Part shown: piece by piece, positions 1-8,737 of the stretch | Position numbering within the stretch: the first letter of the stretch is position 1 | Layout: every line of letters begins with the position of its first letter | Assembly: GCF_000722635.1 (NCBI RefSeq) | Contig: NZ_JOKH01000004.1 | Coordinates: 412,238-476,237, forward strand | DNA: 64,000 nucleotides | Reading direction: 5' to 3' | DNA from: Endozoicomonas numazuensis | GTDB taxonomy: Bacteria > Pseudomonadota > Gammaproteobacteria > Pseudomonadales > Endozoicomonadaceae | Position numbers and translations under genes: made by a program | Notes under the pieces: generated by a model | The model's database searches: none | Told to the model about the DNA's origin: nothing | What the model saw: the letters and a program-made list of their open reading frames with translations, nothing else

Positions 1-1461
1 ATTAAAGTCCGGGTTGTTAGGTATCAGCCTTAATGAATCCGGGTGCTCGCTGTCAAATACCAAAGTTCTGGACAAAAAATCTCCAGGTGTCTTGTGGAAT
101 ATGTTGTTTAGCTCGTCGCCTTCAAACGTTGTTTTGCCCCTGAAGTCCTTCCCACTGCTCAGGTCTACCAGAAAGACCCGGTTTACAAAACGTGGTAGAG
201 CTCCCGAATAAGGCAATTCCGTTTTTTCCAGGAATAAGGCTTGCTTGTTGTTCAGAATGGCTATGTCACTCACTGTGCGAATCGGGTCGCCCTTGAGCTG
301 TTTTCTAAGACGAGGCACCACTTCATAATATGAAAAATTATAGAGCTTTTCAGAGAGTGTTGAGACTTCTCCTCTAGGGGGCAGTCCGTTACTGTTCTGA
401 TGTTTTTCGGACAGAAGCTTGTCTTCGATAGCCAGCTGTTCAGTCGTAAAGGTGACCACCCTGGCTGGCGGAGGGGTGCCTCTGACGGTCCATTTAGTCG
501 CATCTTGAACCAACGCGCCAGCCGTAACAGAGACGTAGTTATTGCTGCCTGGTACATGGTCAAGGCTTTTCACACCGAGCCCTTGTTGAATACCGCTTAA
601 ACCTTTATGGAATGGAATCCAGTTAGTGTTTTCGTAATGCTTCGGTAACCTGAAGGCGCTATCAACCTGACCCGATTTTACATCGTCGCTGTTGGTCAGA
701 AGGAATTTCGATGTCAGACCAACGTCGTACCAGTGCGAACCTCTAGAGACCTGTTTGGGCATTTCCCAGAAAAGATAAACAAACGCTGCGGGAATGGCTT
801 CAACGATTGGTACAGGAAAGTAATCATGAACAGTGTCCATGGCTTTCATGAAGCCCGTGTTACGGGTGTCCGGATCCGTTGAGTGACGATTGGCGTGTTT
901 ATACCCAAGACCTATATGAGCGGGAATATCGAAAACTCTGTAGTCCAGGGTACTGGTAAAATCTCTTTCGCTCTGGCTGGAGGATATCAGCAACTTGCCG
1001 TCTTTGGTCGTAGTGATGCCACTGGGGGCAATGTGACCATCGTTCAGCCATAGAGGATTGGTTACAGCGTGTTTGCCTTCTACTAGCTTGTGTTCAGACA
1101 CTTCACTGGGAGATAGGTCATGGTCGCTGGGGTCCCGTGGATCCAGTGTTACTCTGCTCATATCCAGTTTGTAATACCGGGGCTTTGAAAATTCTGCTAA
1201 GCCATTACTACCGGTGAAGCCCGCTCCGGCATCACCCGAGAGCAGGTAAAGCGCTCCTGTTGAATCATTTTCGGCAGGGACGAAATGAGCGCCTGTAATA
1301 TGCGTGACCTTTTTTTGATTGTCAGAGGGCACGACAAGGCTTCCTAAATATTTAACACCTTTGAGGGGTGCTACTTTTCCTGGGGTTTCTGCAGACCAGC
1401 CGGGAGCCGCTAGAATGAAGCAAAGCGCTGAACCAGTCAGGGCACTTCTTCTTTTCATCAT
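1..1461 (-). CDS. Secreted phytase-like/esterase-like protein, 3' end outside window
   Basis: This minus-strand frame is open from an ATG ATG pair (1461/1458) to the first base of the window, so at least 487 codons are present and the C-terminus is missing. An AGGTG Shine-Dalgarno-like stretch lies about 9 bases before the first ATG. The N-terminus (KRRSALTG then a hydrophobic run ending GWSA) is a signal peptide, so the product is exported. Blocks such as GALYLLSGD near residue 60 and APSGITTTKDGKLLISSS near residue 140 resemble the 'esterase-like activity of phytase' family (PF13449), whose members are six-bladed propeller phosphoesterases. The family call is pattern-based. The frame itself is certain because no stop occurs in nearly 1.5 kb. 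Confidence 0.6.
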   Translation of the reverse strand, partial: MMKRRSALTGSALCFILAAPGWSAETPGKVAPLKGVKYLGSLVVPSDNQKKVTHITGAHFVPAENDSTGALYLLSGDAGAGFTGSNGLAEFSKPRYYKLDMSRVTLDPRDPSDHDLSPSEVSEHKLVEGKHAVTNPLWLNDGHIAPSGITTTKDGKLLISSSQSERDFTSTLDYRVFDIPAHIGLGYKHANRHSTDPDTRNTGFMKAMDTVHDYFPVPIVEAIPAAFVYLFWEMPKQVSRGSHWYDVGLTSKFLLTNSDDVKSGQVDSAFRLPKHYENTNWIPFHKGLSGIQQGLGVKSLDHVPGSNNYVSVTAGALVQDATKWTVRGTPPPARVVTFTTEQLAIEDKLLSEKHQNSNGLPPRGEVSTLSEKLYNFSYYEVVPRLRKQLKGDPIRTVSDIAILNNKQALFLEKTELPYSGALPRFVNRVFLVDLSSGKDFRGKTTFEGDELNNIFHKTPGDFLSRTLVFDSEHPDSLRLIPNNPDFN

Positions 1462-1673
1462 TGATAACAACACCTGAAATGAAACAACCCCATAAAGATA
1501 GCCATAATTTTTCATTGCGGATGTATTTTTGACTGATCCTGGCTTGAAGCTTGTCTTGAAGTGAAAAAGGTAGAAAGAAAGTATTTAAAAAACGGGTAGT
1601 TAGGATCATATATGGTCGATTTTAGGGGGGCTGGCTAACGCGACCTAATGTTCCATTTACAGGCATTTTAAAA

Positions 1674-2567
1674 CTAAACCCGTAGACTGCTTCCAGTTCG
1701 TCTGGTCTGTCGCTTTATCAACTGCCAGCGACTGACTACCAGGGAAGCAAGAATCAATATACAGCCAACTAGTGCCTGCTTATCCATGGATTCTCCCAGC
1801 CAGTAAAGGCTCATCATTGCTGTCCAGAGGGGTTCAAGTGTCATGATCAGGGCAGCACTTCCTGCAGTGGAGTTTTTTATGCCCCAAGTTTGCAGGGTAT
1901 AGCGAAAACCTGTGGCTAGCAAAATTGCAGCCAGCAGCCAGCCCCAGGCTGATGAGTCGACGGTCTTCGGCCAGGATTCGGTGAAAAAGGAAACCAATGC
2001 TGCCAACCCTCCTACTACCGCCACCTGGATGGCAGTAAAAGGAAGAGAAGGAAGGTTCTGGCCAAAATAGTTGGTCAGATTGATATGAAGGGCAAACCCG
2101 AAGGCCGAAACGAGAAACAGCAGCTGTGCCGATTCAAGTTGCCAGTTGCCATCCAATGCCAACAAGGCCATACCAGCTAATGCCAGAGGCAGGGCGAATA
2201 GAGTCTCTCGTTTCAGGTGACTGCTGAAAAACAGCCAGGCAATAATCGGAGCAATAATAGTCAGCATGCTGGTAATGAATGCCCCCTCGCTGACCTGGTC
2301 TGCACTGTTTAGCGCCAAAATCCAGACCATCATACTGATACCCTGAACCAGCCCTGCGAATACTGCATAGCGCCACTGTTTCAGGTTCAACCTGAATAGT
2401 GAATACCAGCAGAAGAGAATCAATAACAGAAAAGAACCCAGGAATCGTAATGCCAAAAAAGCGATGGGAGGGAGATCTTCAAGAGCCAGCTTGGTGAATA
2501 TCCAGCCACTGGCTGCCAGTATCGTCACCAGCAGCATTACAGCGTCGGCCTGGAGAGATCGAGACAT
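1674..2567 (-). CDS. EamA/DMT-family drug/metabolite transporter
   Basis: A 297-residue very hydrophobic protein with about ten membrane segments in two similar halves, the layout of EamA-domain (10-TMS DMT) exporters. Features seen are the first-half ASGWIFTKLALEDLPP region and the late MTLEPLWTAMMSLYWLGE segment that ends the second EamA repeat in this family. I start it at MSRSLQ. A longer frame begins at 2618 but has no Shine-Dalgarno and would add a polar tail before the first membrane helix. The substrate cannot be read from sequence; relatives export amino acids, metabolites or drugs from the inner membrane. It stands alone between the phytase-like gene and the outer-membrane protein gene. 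Confidence 0.85.
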   Translation of the reverse strand: MSRSLQADAVMLLVTILAASGWIFTKLALEDLPPIAFLALRFLGSFLLLILFCWYSLFRLNLKQWRYAVFAGLVQGISMMVWILALNSADQVSEGAFITSMLTIIAPIIAWLFFSSHLKRETLFALPLALAGMALLALDGNWQLESAQLLFLVSAFGFALHINLTNYFGQNLPSLPFTAIQVAVVGGLAALVSFFTESWPKTVDSSAWGWLLAAILLATGFRYTLQTWGIKNSTAGSAALIMTLEPLWTAMMSLYWLGESMDKQALVGCILILASLVVSRWQLIKRQTRRTGSSLRV

Positions 2568-2680
2568 GTTGAAGTAGAGTCCTGAGTTAAAAACAGCCTG
2601 ATTGTATAACTGGCACATCAGCTTTGTAATGAGGAGTTATCAAGCTGTTTATTTCTTCCTTTTTTAAATCGAGAAAGCGC

Positions 2681-3442
2681 TCAAAACTGATGGTTGAATT
2701 CGACTCTCCAGTTCCAGTCGTCATTGACTTCAATGGCAGAGTAGTTACCAAACACTCTTACGTTCTGATAGGGGGTGATCTGATAACTGGCAACGATTTC
2801 ATGATGCAGGCCGTCCATTCGGTCTGACATGTAGTCATTGTCGTTGAACGTAGTGATATACATGGGGTTATAGTTCAACCAGATTTTGTCGGTCAGAGTG
2901 ATTTTTGCATAGGTGCCAATCACACCATACGTGGACGGTATAGCGTAGCCTACACTGCCAATCTCATTTTTCTGTCCTCTGATATCCGCAGAGTCGCTGA
3001 CGGTCAAACCAATACCAGCCAGTGGATAGAATTGAACAGAGCCCATTGCAGGCAAAGCCTGAATAAAGCTGTAAGAAGCATTACCGGTGCCGCTATCAAA
3101 ATTCCAGTTGATATCGATCTGGGCACCACGGCCATTGGTCGTATCCAGCTTGAAGTTCCGAAACCGCAGGCTGTCGACGGAATCATCACCCTTAAGCCCC
3201 AGCAGATCGGCCCCCATGCCTTTTATTTCAATAATATTCATGGCCATGCTCTCTACAGAGCCAGTGTCGTAGGCTTGGCCAATCTTGATATTAAGGCCTT
3301 TGTTGGTGACGCCTGCACCGGCCTGGGTGTAAACAGCGAGAGGATCAGACATATCCTGAACTCCTTTGGCCGTTGATGAGAATGAAGCAAGGCAGCAGAC
3401 AGCAAGCACTGCGCCTGAAAATTCAGATTTCTTGTAATTCAT
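2681..3442 (-). CDS. Predicted outer-membrane beta-barrel protein
   Basis: A 253-residue protein beginning MNYKKSEF, with a signal peptide (hydrophobic run GAVLAVCCLASFSSTAKG). It ends in a terminal aromatic residue (VEFNHQF), the C-terminal signature recognised by the BAM complex. The body alternates short amphipathic strands and Gly/Asn turns, as in barrels. I cannot assign a named family. An in-frame GTG at 3490 lies inside a hairpin and would precede the signal peptide, so 3442 is preferred. It lies 66 bases downstream of the alkylsulfatase gene on the same strand, suggesting co-expression, perhaps as an uptake channel for hydrophobic sulfate esters (inference). Confidence 0.65.
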   Translation of the reverse strand: MNYKKSEFSGAVLAVCCLASFSSTAKGVQDMSDPLAVYTQAGAGVTNKGLNIKIGQAYDTGSVESMAMNIIEIKGMGADLLGLKGDDSVDSLRFRNFKLDTTNGRGAQIDINWNFDSGTGNASYSFIQALPAMGSVQFYPLAGIGLTVSDSADIRGQKNEIGSVGYAIPSTYGVIGTYAKITLTDKIWLNYNPMYITTFNDNDYMSDRMDGLHHEIVASYQITPYQNVRVFGNYSAIEVNDDWNWRVEFNHQF

Positions 3443-3460
3443 GGTCTTTGATGCAACAGG

Positions 3461-3490
3461 GTGACTCCCATTGCAAGGCATGGGAGTCAC
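3461..3490 (-). other. Perfect 10-bp inverted repeat between sdsA-like and OMP genes
   Basis: GTGACTCCCA and TGGGAGTCAC flank a 10-base loop. The hairpin lies just after the alkylsulfatase stop and before the barrel-protein start. No T-run follows on the minus strand, so it looks more like an RNA-processing or attenuation hairpin than a strong intrinsic terminator. Confidence 0.55.
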
Positions 3491-3508
3491 AGAGATTATT
3501 GTTAAAAA

Positions 3509-5557
3509 TCAGTTATAGAGGTGGGCGTCGACGGTTTGTCTGTGCTCAGGGCGGGGGACAATTTCGAAGGCCGGGTTAAAGCTAACCATTGAGCTTTGAA
3601 GCTTGCTGATGGTGGTCTTGTCGCCCTCAATCCCTGCCAGCTTTTTGTCGAAGAGTTCTTTCAGGGTCGTTTTCTTCAGTACTATGTCGGTGACATCGCT
3701 CTTGTTGATATAGAGCGTGGAGTCAGACTGTCGTGCGTCTTTCACCAGACCGTTGTTCAGGTTGCCATTAGACATTTCCACGAAGTAAGTTTCTTCAATG
3801 TCAGGAAGAATGACATTCATTGTGAACGACTTATGCTGAGCAACGGTGGAATCTACTTTAACAGCCATGTAGTCCAGCAAACTGCCCATCGTCATCTCTG
3901 CCAGTACATCGGGAGAAGCCGTTTTTGGAATGCCCGGCTGTGAGCCAATGCGCAGTTCCTGGGCTCCGGAAAGATAAGTATTACGCCAGCCCATGGTTTC
4001 AGACTGATAACCCAGTTGTTCATAGGTATCCGCCAGAAGCTGACGAGCAATCTGGTTGCCAGGCTCCGCTTTAACCGCTTTATTCAGAACCGTGGCCACG
4101 AAGCGATACTCGCCTTTATCAAAGTCTTTTTGAGCTTTGGCAACGATGGACTCAATGCCTCCCATGTATTCTACAAACTTGACGGACTCCTCTGCTGTAG
4201 GCAGTGGGTTCAAGTTGGCCGGGTTCATATCGAAATAGCCTAGGTACATGTTATAGACGGCTTTAGCGTTATGACTGTAAGAGCCATGATAGCCATTGGT
4301 GTGCCAGGCTTTCTGGATGGAATCTGGCAGAGCGTTAACCACCGCATCACCAATGTCCTGTAAAACAACACCATTATTAGCCAGTCTTAGAGTCTGGTTG
4401 TGAACAAAACCGTAGTTATCACGCTGCAGTTTCATGAAGTCGTTAACGGTTTTGTTACCCCAGACTGGTGAAGAGTGAGATCCAAAGAGCACCTCAATAT
4501 CAGAGCCCCAGGCATTGATCATGGTATTAATGTCCTTGGACCACTTGAGTGTATCCCTGACCTTGGCTCCTCGCAGGGTATAGATGTTATGCATACCGTG
4601 ATACATCATTTCGCCTGTCCACAGAGCCTGTTTCGATGGAATATAAGTAGCCATGCCCGCAGGCGCTTCTGTCCCGGCGGTATCGATGAAAATCATTTCT
4701 ACGCCATCGATGGTCAGGGTTTCGAACTTACTGTCTTTATTCAGGTTGTAGTCCGGCTCAACAAAGGTAATGTCGCCTTTGCCATATTCGCTGGAGCTGG
4801 TGGACATGGCCTTACCCAGACCGGCATCGACCAGGCCACGCTTACTGGGAGTCAGAGTGGATCCATACTGGTAAGCAGCTCTACGAGACATGGCATTACC
4901 GGCCAGAACGTTCTCATCGACTGTCTCTTTGGTCATGTTACTGGGAGCGTAGACCTTGATGTTGGGAAACAGGTTCTTGATTGCTCTGGAGCCACCAAAG
5001 TGGTCGGCATGACTGTGTGAATAAATCATGGCGACAATGGGGAGATCACCACCTTCAGGTACACTGTTCAGGAAGAAGCGGGTTGAAATTTCTGCGGCCT
5101 GACGTGTCAGTAGAACGTCATAAGCGATCCAGCCACTTTCTCCCCGTATAAAGGTGATGTTGGAAAGGTCAGTACCTCGTACCTGATAGATACCATCAGT
5201 CACTTGATAGAGGCCAGCTGCCGTATTGTTTAACTGAGCCTGACGGTAAAGCGATGGATTGACGGTGTCGGCTATGGAATCCTGCTTAATAAAGTCATAG
5301 TCATTGCGCATGATGTTGGCGGCAGTCCAGGACAGGGGCTTGATCAGTCTGGTCTGATTTCGTTTGAAGGCATCACGGTCCTGCCAGTTAAGCATTTTGC
5401 TATATGCTCTATTGATCTCAATGGTTTGTTGAGTGGCTGGTTTACCTTTGGCATGCAGGGTCATCTCTTCGTGATGACCCGCTGTAGCCTGGGTCGATAT
5501 GGCCAGCAGGGTGGCCAGGGCAATCAGTTTCTTTCGGGTTGTTGAGGGGGATTTCAT
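3509..5557 (-). CDS. SdsA1-type linear alkylsulfatase (metallo-beta-lactamase fold)
   Basis: A 682-residue exported enzyme that hydrolyses primary alkyl sulfates such as SDS to alcohol and sulfate. The zinc-binding signature SHSHADHFGG sits near residue 180, followed by the family's second half (IDTAGTEAPAG, LWTGEMMYHGMHN, LFGSHSSPVWG). The C-terminal third matches the alkylsulfatase dimerisation and SCP2-like domains in length and order. The start at 5557 is set by CAGGAG seven bases upstream and by a signal peptide directly after it (KKLIALATLLAISTQATAG). A longer upstream reading lacks these. A LysR regulator is divergent across 124 bp and probably controls it. An outer-membrane protein gene follows. 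Confidence 0.93.
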   Translation of the reverse strand: MKSPSTTRKKLIALATLLAISTQATAGHHEEMTLHAKGKPATQQTIEINRAYSKMLNWQDRDAFKRNQTRLIKPLSWTAANIMRNDYDFIKQDSIADTVNPSLYRQAQLNNTAAGLYQVTDGIYQVRGTDLSNITFIRGESGWIAYDVLLTRQAAEISTRFFLNSVPEGGDLPIVAMIYSHSHADHFGGSRAIKNLFPNIKVYAPSNMTKETVDENVLAGNAMSRRAAYQYGSTLTPSKRGLVDAGLGKAMSTSSSEYGKGDITFVEPDYNLNKDSKFETLTIDGVEMIFIDTAGTEAPAGMATYIPSKQALWTGEMMYHGMHNIYTLRGAKVRDTLKWSKDINTMINAWGSDIEVLFGSHSSPVWGNKTVNDFMKLQRDNYGFVHNQTLRLANNGVVLQDIGDAVVNALPDSIQKAWHTNGYHGSYSHNAKAVYNMYLGYFDMNPANLNPLPTAEESVKFVEYMGGIESIVAKAQKDFDKGEYRFVATVLNKAVKAEPGNQIARQLLADTYEQLGYQSETMGWRNTYLSGAQELRIGSQPGIPKTASPDVLAEMTMGSLLDYMAVKVDSTVAQHKSFTMNVILPDIEETYFVEMSNGNLNNGLVKDARQSDSTLYINKSDVTDIVLKKTTLKELFDKKLAGIEGDKTTISKLQSSMVSFNPAFEIVPRPEHRQTVDAHLYN

Positions 5558-5681
5558 TCGGCGCTCCTGAGAATATTTAGAGTGGTTCATATCAGTGAGC
5601 AGCAGTTTATGAAGATCCTGGTGAGGGAAAAATAAAGGGAAATTGATTTCATTCATTACGTCAGATTATGAGTGCAGGGTA

Positions 5682-6575
5682 ATGGACAAAAAGTTTGATC
5701 TGAAAATGCTGGAAGTTTTTCTGGAGGTGTATCAGCTGGGTTCTATTACTCAGGCGGCGGATGCTCTTGATATGACTCAGCCAGGTGTCAGTGGTGTTCT
5801 GAAACGATTACAGGAACAGTTGGGTGTTGAGTTGTTTGTCAGGGAAGGAAGAGGCATTACTGCCACCCATCATGCGATGCGGTTGGCTGATGAAATAGAG
5901 CCGGCTTTCGGCAGTGTTTATTCAGCCCTTGAGAATCTCAAGACATTTGACGTGCAATCACCCCATCAATTCAAAGTTTTTGCAAATGAGCCCATGTTAC
6001 AGAGGTTGTTACCTCGGGTAGAGAGTGACCTTTCTATGGGGCAGTGCCGTATAGAGTTTCATTTAACGCCTAATGATGAAGAGCAACTGCTTCAGCAGCT
6101 GAGCCTGCAAAAAGCTGACCTGGCCATAGATGTGGGTGGACTGAGCAGCCACTCCTATGAGTCAAAACCTTTTTTTCTGGACCAGCTGGTGCTGGTCTGC
6201 TCGAGACATCATCCCAGAGTGCAGGGAGAGATCACAGAGCAACAATATTATGCCGAGAAGCATATAGCGATACAGCTCAGGCGTTCACATCAATACCTTG
6301 CGGACTATATCGCTATAGAAAATCTGGAGCAGAGAAGCATTGCTGGCGAATGTAATTCCCTGCTATCGATGATGGCCTTGTTAGCCAAGAGTGAGTGTCT
6401 TGGGGCGACTACCATGTCGCTGGCAGAAGAGTATGCCAGGAGTTTTGATCTTCAGATACTGACACCGCCTTTTTCTTTTGAACCTGTGACCCACCGGATG
6501 CTATGGCATAAACGCAGTAATGATCATGCTGCACACCAATGGTTGAGGCGGAAGCTTCAGGAGTTGGTCAGTTAG
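5682..6575 (+). CDS. LysR-family transcriptional regulator
   Basis: A 297-residue LysR protein. The N-terminal winged helix-turn-helix (residues about 5-63; FLEVYQLGSITQAADALDM then QPGVSGVLKRLQEQLG) is typical, followed by a substrate-binding domain starting near residue 90. The start is the ATG at 5682, preceded by GCAGGG; a TTG start 39 bases earlier is less likely. It is divergent from the alkylsulfatase gene, the classic arrangement of a LysR activator and its target, so it probably senses an alkyl-sulfate or sulfur-related ligand (inference). Its stop codon overlaps the stop of the convergent tonB-like gene by three bases. Confidence 0.92.
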   Translation: MDKKFDLKMLEVFLEVYQLGSITQAADALDMTQPGVSGVLKRLQEQLGVELFVREGRGITATHHAMRLADEIEPAFGSVYSALENLKTFDVQSPHQFKVFANEPMLQRLLPRVESDLSMGQCRIEFHLTPNDEEQLLQQLSLQKADLAIDVGGLSSHSYESKPFFLDQLVLVCSRHHPRVQGEITEQQYYAEKHIAIQLRRSHQYLADYIAIENLEQRSIAGECNSLLSMMALLAKSECLGATTMSLAEEYARSFDLQILTPPFSFEPVTHRMLWHKRSNDHAAHQWLRRKLQELVS

Positions 6576-7321
6576 AGCAGTCGGTAATTGATAGAAAGAA
6601 TCACCGTAACAGGTTTGTTGTGAGGTGTAGGCAACGGCAATGAGCGCTCAATAGCTCTCAGGCTGCTGGTTTCAAATGCTCTTTTGCCTGCCAGAACTCT
6701 GGCCTTTCCCAGAGTTCCGTCTGCGTTAATTTCAGCTTCGATTTTTACCTCACCTACCAGGCGTCTTCTTTTCGCCTGATAGGGATAGACTTTGTAGCGA
6801 TTGATTCGGTACTGAAGTTGAGCCACCCATTTCTGAAACTCATCAGATTGAGTGCTTCTGGCTTGAGGGTTGGCAAGTTCTTCAACGGACTCTCCAGCAG
6901 TTTGCTGACTTACAGAAGGCGCTGGTGGTTGGGAGGGCTCAGTTTTTTTAAGGCTTTTTGTTTTGAGGGTGTCCGATTCTTTTTGAGTTTTCTTCTTTTC
7001 TGCTCTTGTCGTTATAACTTTCTTGCTTTCCGCATTTTTAGTTTCTTGTGTATTTTCAGTGTTTTCTTCTATCTTTTCGGGCGCTTTCTGTTCGGAATTG
7101 GTCTCTTCCTTTTGGGCGGGTGGAGTCTTTTCAGCAGCAGTCATCAAAGAAGGTTGATGGGAGACCAGTTTGATTTGAATGCCCGGTGCCTTGGGGGCAG
7201 CCACCCAGCTCCCCCCGGGAAAGCCCAGAAGAGAAGTGTGAAAAATCACTGAGAGGGTCAGGGGGATTAGGAGGTGCCTGATATCGGATTCCTGTTCCTT
7301 GATTCGCAACCCAGAGAGCAT
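6572..7321 (-). CDS. TonB-like energy transducer, C-terminal TonB domain
   Basis: A 249-residue protein with one N-terminal membrane segment (residues about 17-35), a long periplasmic linker rich in K, E, T and P (about 60-150), and a C-terminal TonB-type domain from about residue 170. Its YPYQAKRRRLVGEV block and P-L-P-x-P near the end are standard for the fold. TonB proteins couple proton motive force to outer-membrane receptors through ExbB/ExbD. No exbB or exbD lies beside it here, so it may use a pair elsewhere or be a TonB-domain envelope protein of another kind. It is convergent with the LysR gene. Confidence 0.85.
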   Translation of the reverse strand: MLSGLRIKEQESDIRHLLIPLTLSVIFHTSLLGFPGGSWVAAPKAPGIQIKLVSHQPSLMTAAEKTPPAQKEETNSEQKAPEKIEENTENTQETKNAESKKVITTRAEKKKTQKESDTLKTKSLKKTEPSQPPAPSVSQQTAGESVEELANPQARSTQSDEFQKWVAQLQYRINRYKVYPYQAKRRRLVGEVKIEAEINADGTLGKARVLAGKRAFETSSLRAIERSLPLPTPHNKPVTVILSINYRLL

Positions 7322-7354
7322 AGCAGCTCATTGAGAGGTTAAATGGCTCGGAAT

Positions 7355-7386
7355 CAATAAAAAAGCCTTGGCGATACCAAGGCTTT
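7355..7386 (-). terminator. Intrinsic terminator of the Na/Pi symporter gene
   Basis: A 10-bp perfect stem (AAAGCCTTGG / CCAAGGCTTT) with a 5-base loop lies 20 bases after the symporter stop. On the minus strand it is followed by a T-run (TTTTTTATT). Confidence 0.85.
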
Positions 7387-7406
7387 ATCAAAACATCAGG
7401 CAGGCT

Positions 7407-8576
7407 TTACTGGGCTATGAAGATCCCGAGACCGGGTATGAGGAAGAAGGCCAGTAGCAGATACAGGAATGCATAAGCTCGGTTTCTTACTGCAAGCTCG
7501 GACAGTTTTTCTGCTGCGTATAGAGGGATCTCACGCAGCCATTTGACGCCATAGATAAGAGCTACAGCAAAGAGGTTGAAGAACAAGTGTACCAAGGCTA
7601 TCGTCATTGCGTGCGTGGCTTCGGCGCCGACAATAGCGGTTGCTGAAAGCAGAGCTGTGATAGTGGTTCCAATGTTAGCTCCCAGGGTTACGGGGTACAT
7701 CTGACGTACGGTGAACACTCCACTGCCCACCAGAGGAACCATCAGGCTGGTGGTGGTAGAAGAGGATTGAACCATAACCGTCATAACGGTTCCGGAAGCT
7801 ATGCCTGATATCGGGCCACGGCCAATGGACTTGTGCAGAACATCTTTGGCGCGACCTACCATTACCTTTTTCAATAGCTTACCCAGCCTTACAACCGAGC
7901 TGAAAATCAGGAAGATACCAATCGCGATCATAGACAGGCCGCCCAGAGTCGTATCAGGTAGCAGTCCTGCAAATCCTTTAACGATATTGACCGCAGGGGC
8001 TGTCAGAGGCTTGACGAAGTTCAGGCTGCCCATGTCAACCGCTGAACCACCGACCAGCATTGTGGCAACGTGCTGGGAAAGCCCGCTCAGGAAGCCCGTC
8101 ATCAGCTCCAGAGGCAGCAGAATCAGTACGGCCAGATAGTTAAAGAAGTCGTGGACTGTCGAAGCAGCAAAAGCTCGCTTGAAGGACTTGTCACAACCCA
8201 TATGACCGAGGCTGACCAGAGTATTGGTGATGGTCGTACCAATGTTGGCACCCATAATCATTGGGATAGCCATTTCAACCGGCAGGCCACCGGCTACCAG
8301 GCCAACGATAACAGACGTCACTGTACTGGATGATTGCACCAGTGCGGTGGCAAGAGTACCCGCTATGAGAGCCAGAACAGTATTGTTGGCAAAACTGAAC
8401 AGCTCAGCAGCAGCTTCTGCTCCGCCCACAGCCATTTTAAAGCCGGAGCCAACGACGCTGACGGCAACCAGCAGGGCATAAATCCAGAGGATTACTCTCA
8501 TCCAGATACGGCCATAGTGCTTACTGGTTAATTTGTAGTCAGCCTTGGCGCTGGCTTTACTTGTTGCTTCAGACAT
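7407..8576 (-). CDS. Na/Pi cotransporter (NptA/PF02690 family)
   Basis: A 389-residue inner-membrane sodium:phosphate symporter. Two inverted Na/Pi repeats are visible, each with the QSSS signature that forms the binding site (QSSSTVTSVIVGLV in the first half, QSSSTTTSLMVPLV in the second), each followed by a GANIGTTIT block. The start is fixed at MSEATSK by AAGGTG eight bases upstream. The frame is open further upstream but would add an unlikely 55-residue tail. No PhoU domain is fused at the C-terminus, unlike the longer YjbB class. The end is a strong intrinsic terminator. Confidence 0.92.
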   Translation of the reverse strand: MSEATSKASAKADYKLTSKHYGRIWMRVILWIYALLVAVSVVGSGFKMAVGGAEAAAELFSFANNTVLALIAGTLATALVQSSSTVTSVIVGLVAGGLPVEMAIPMIMGANIGTTITNTLVSLGHMGCDKSFKRAFAASTVHDFFNYLAVLILLPLELMTGFLSGLSQHVATMLVGGSAVDMGSLNFVKPLTAPAVNIVKGFAGLLPDTTLGGLSMIAIGIFLIFSSVVRLGKLLKKVMVGRAKDVLHKSIGRGPISGIASGTVMTVMVQSSSTTTSLMVPLVGSGVFTVRQMYPVTLGANIGTTITALLSATAIVGAEATHAMTIALVHLFFNLFAVALIYGVKWLREIPLYAAEKLSELAVRNRAYAFLYLLLAFFLIPGLGIFIAQ

Positions 8577-8737
8577 TTTCTGCACCTTGGTGCTGTGTGA
8601 ATAAAGATGTTGGCGAAAATATAGGTCTTTTGTTTCAGTAATGTTACAGATATGACATTTTTCTGAAATATTCCCTAAAGACCTCCAGTTCTTGAGAAAA
8701 ATTCTGGTCAAACAGATTTTTTCAAGAACTGGATTTA

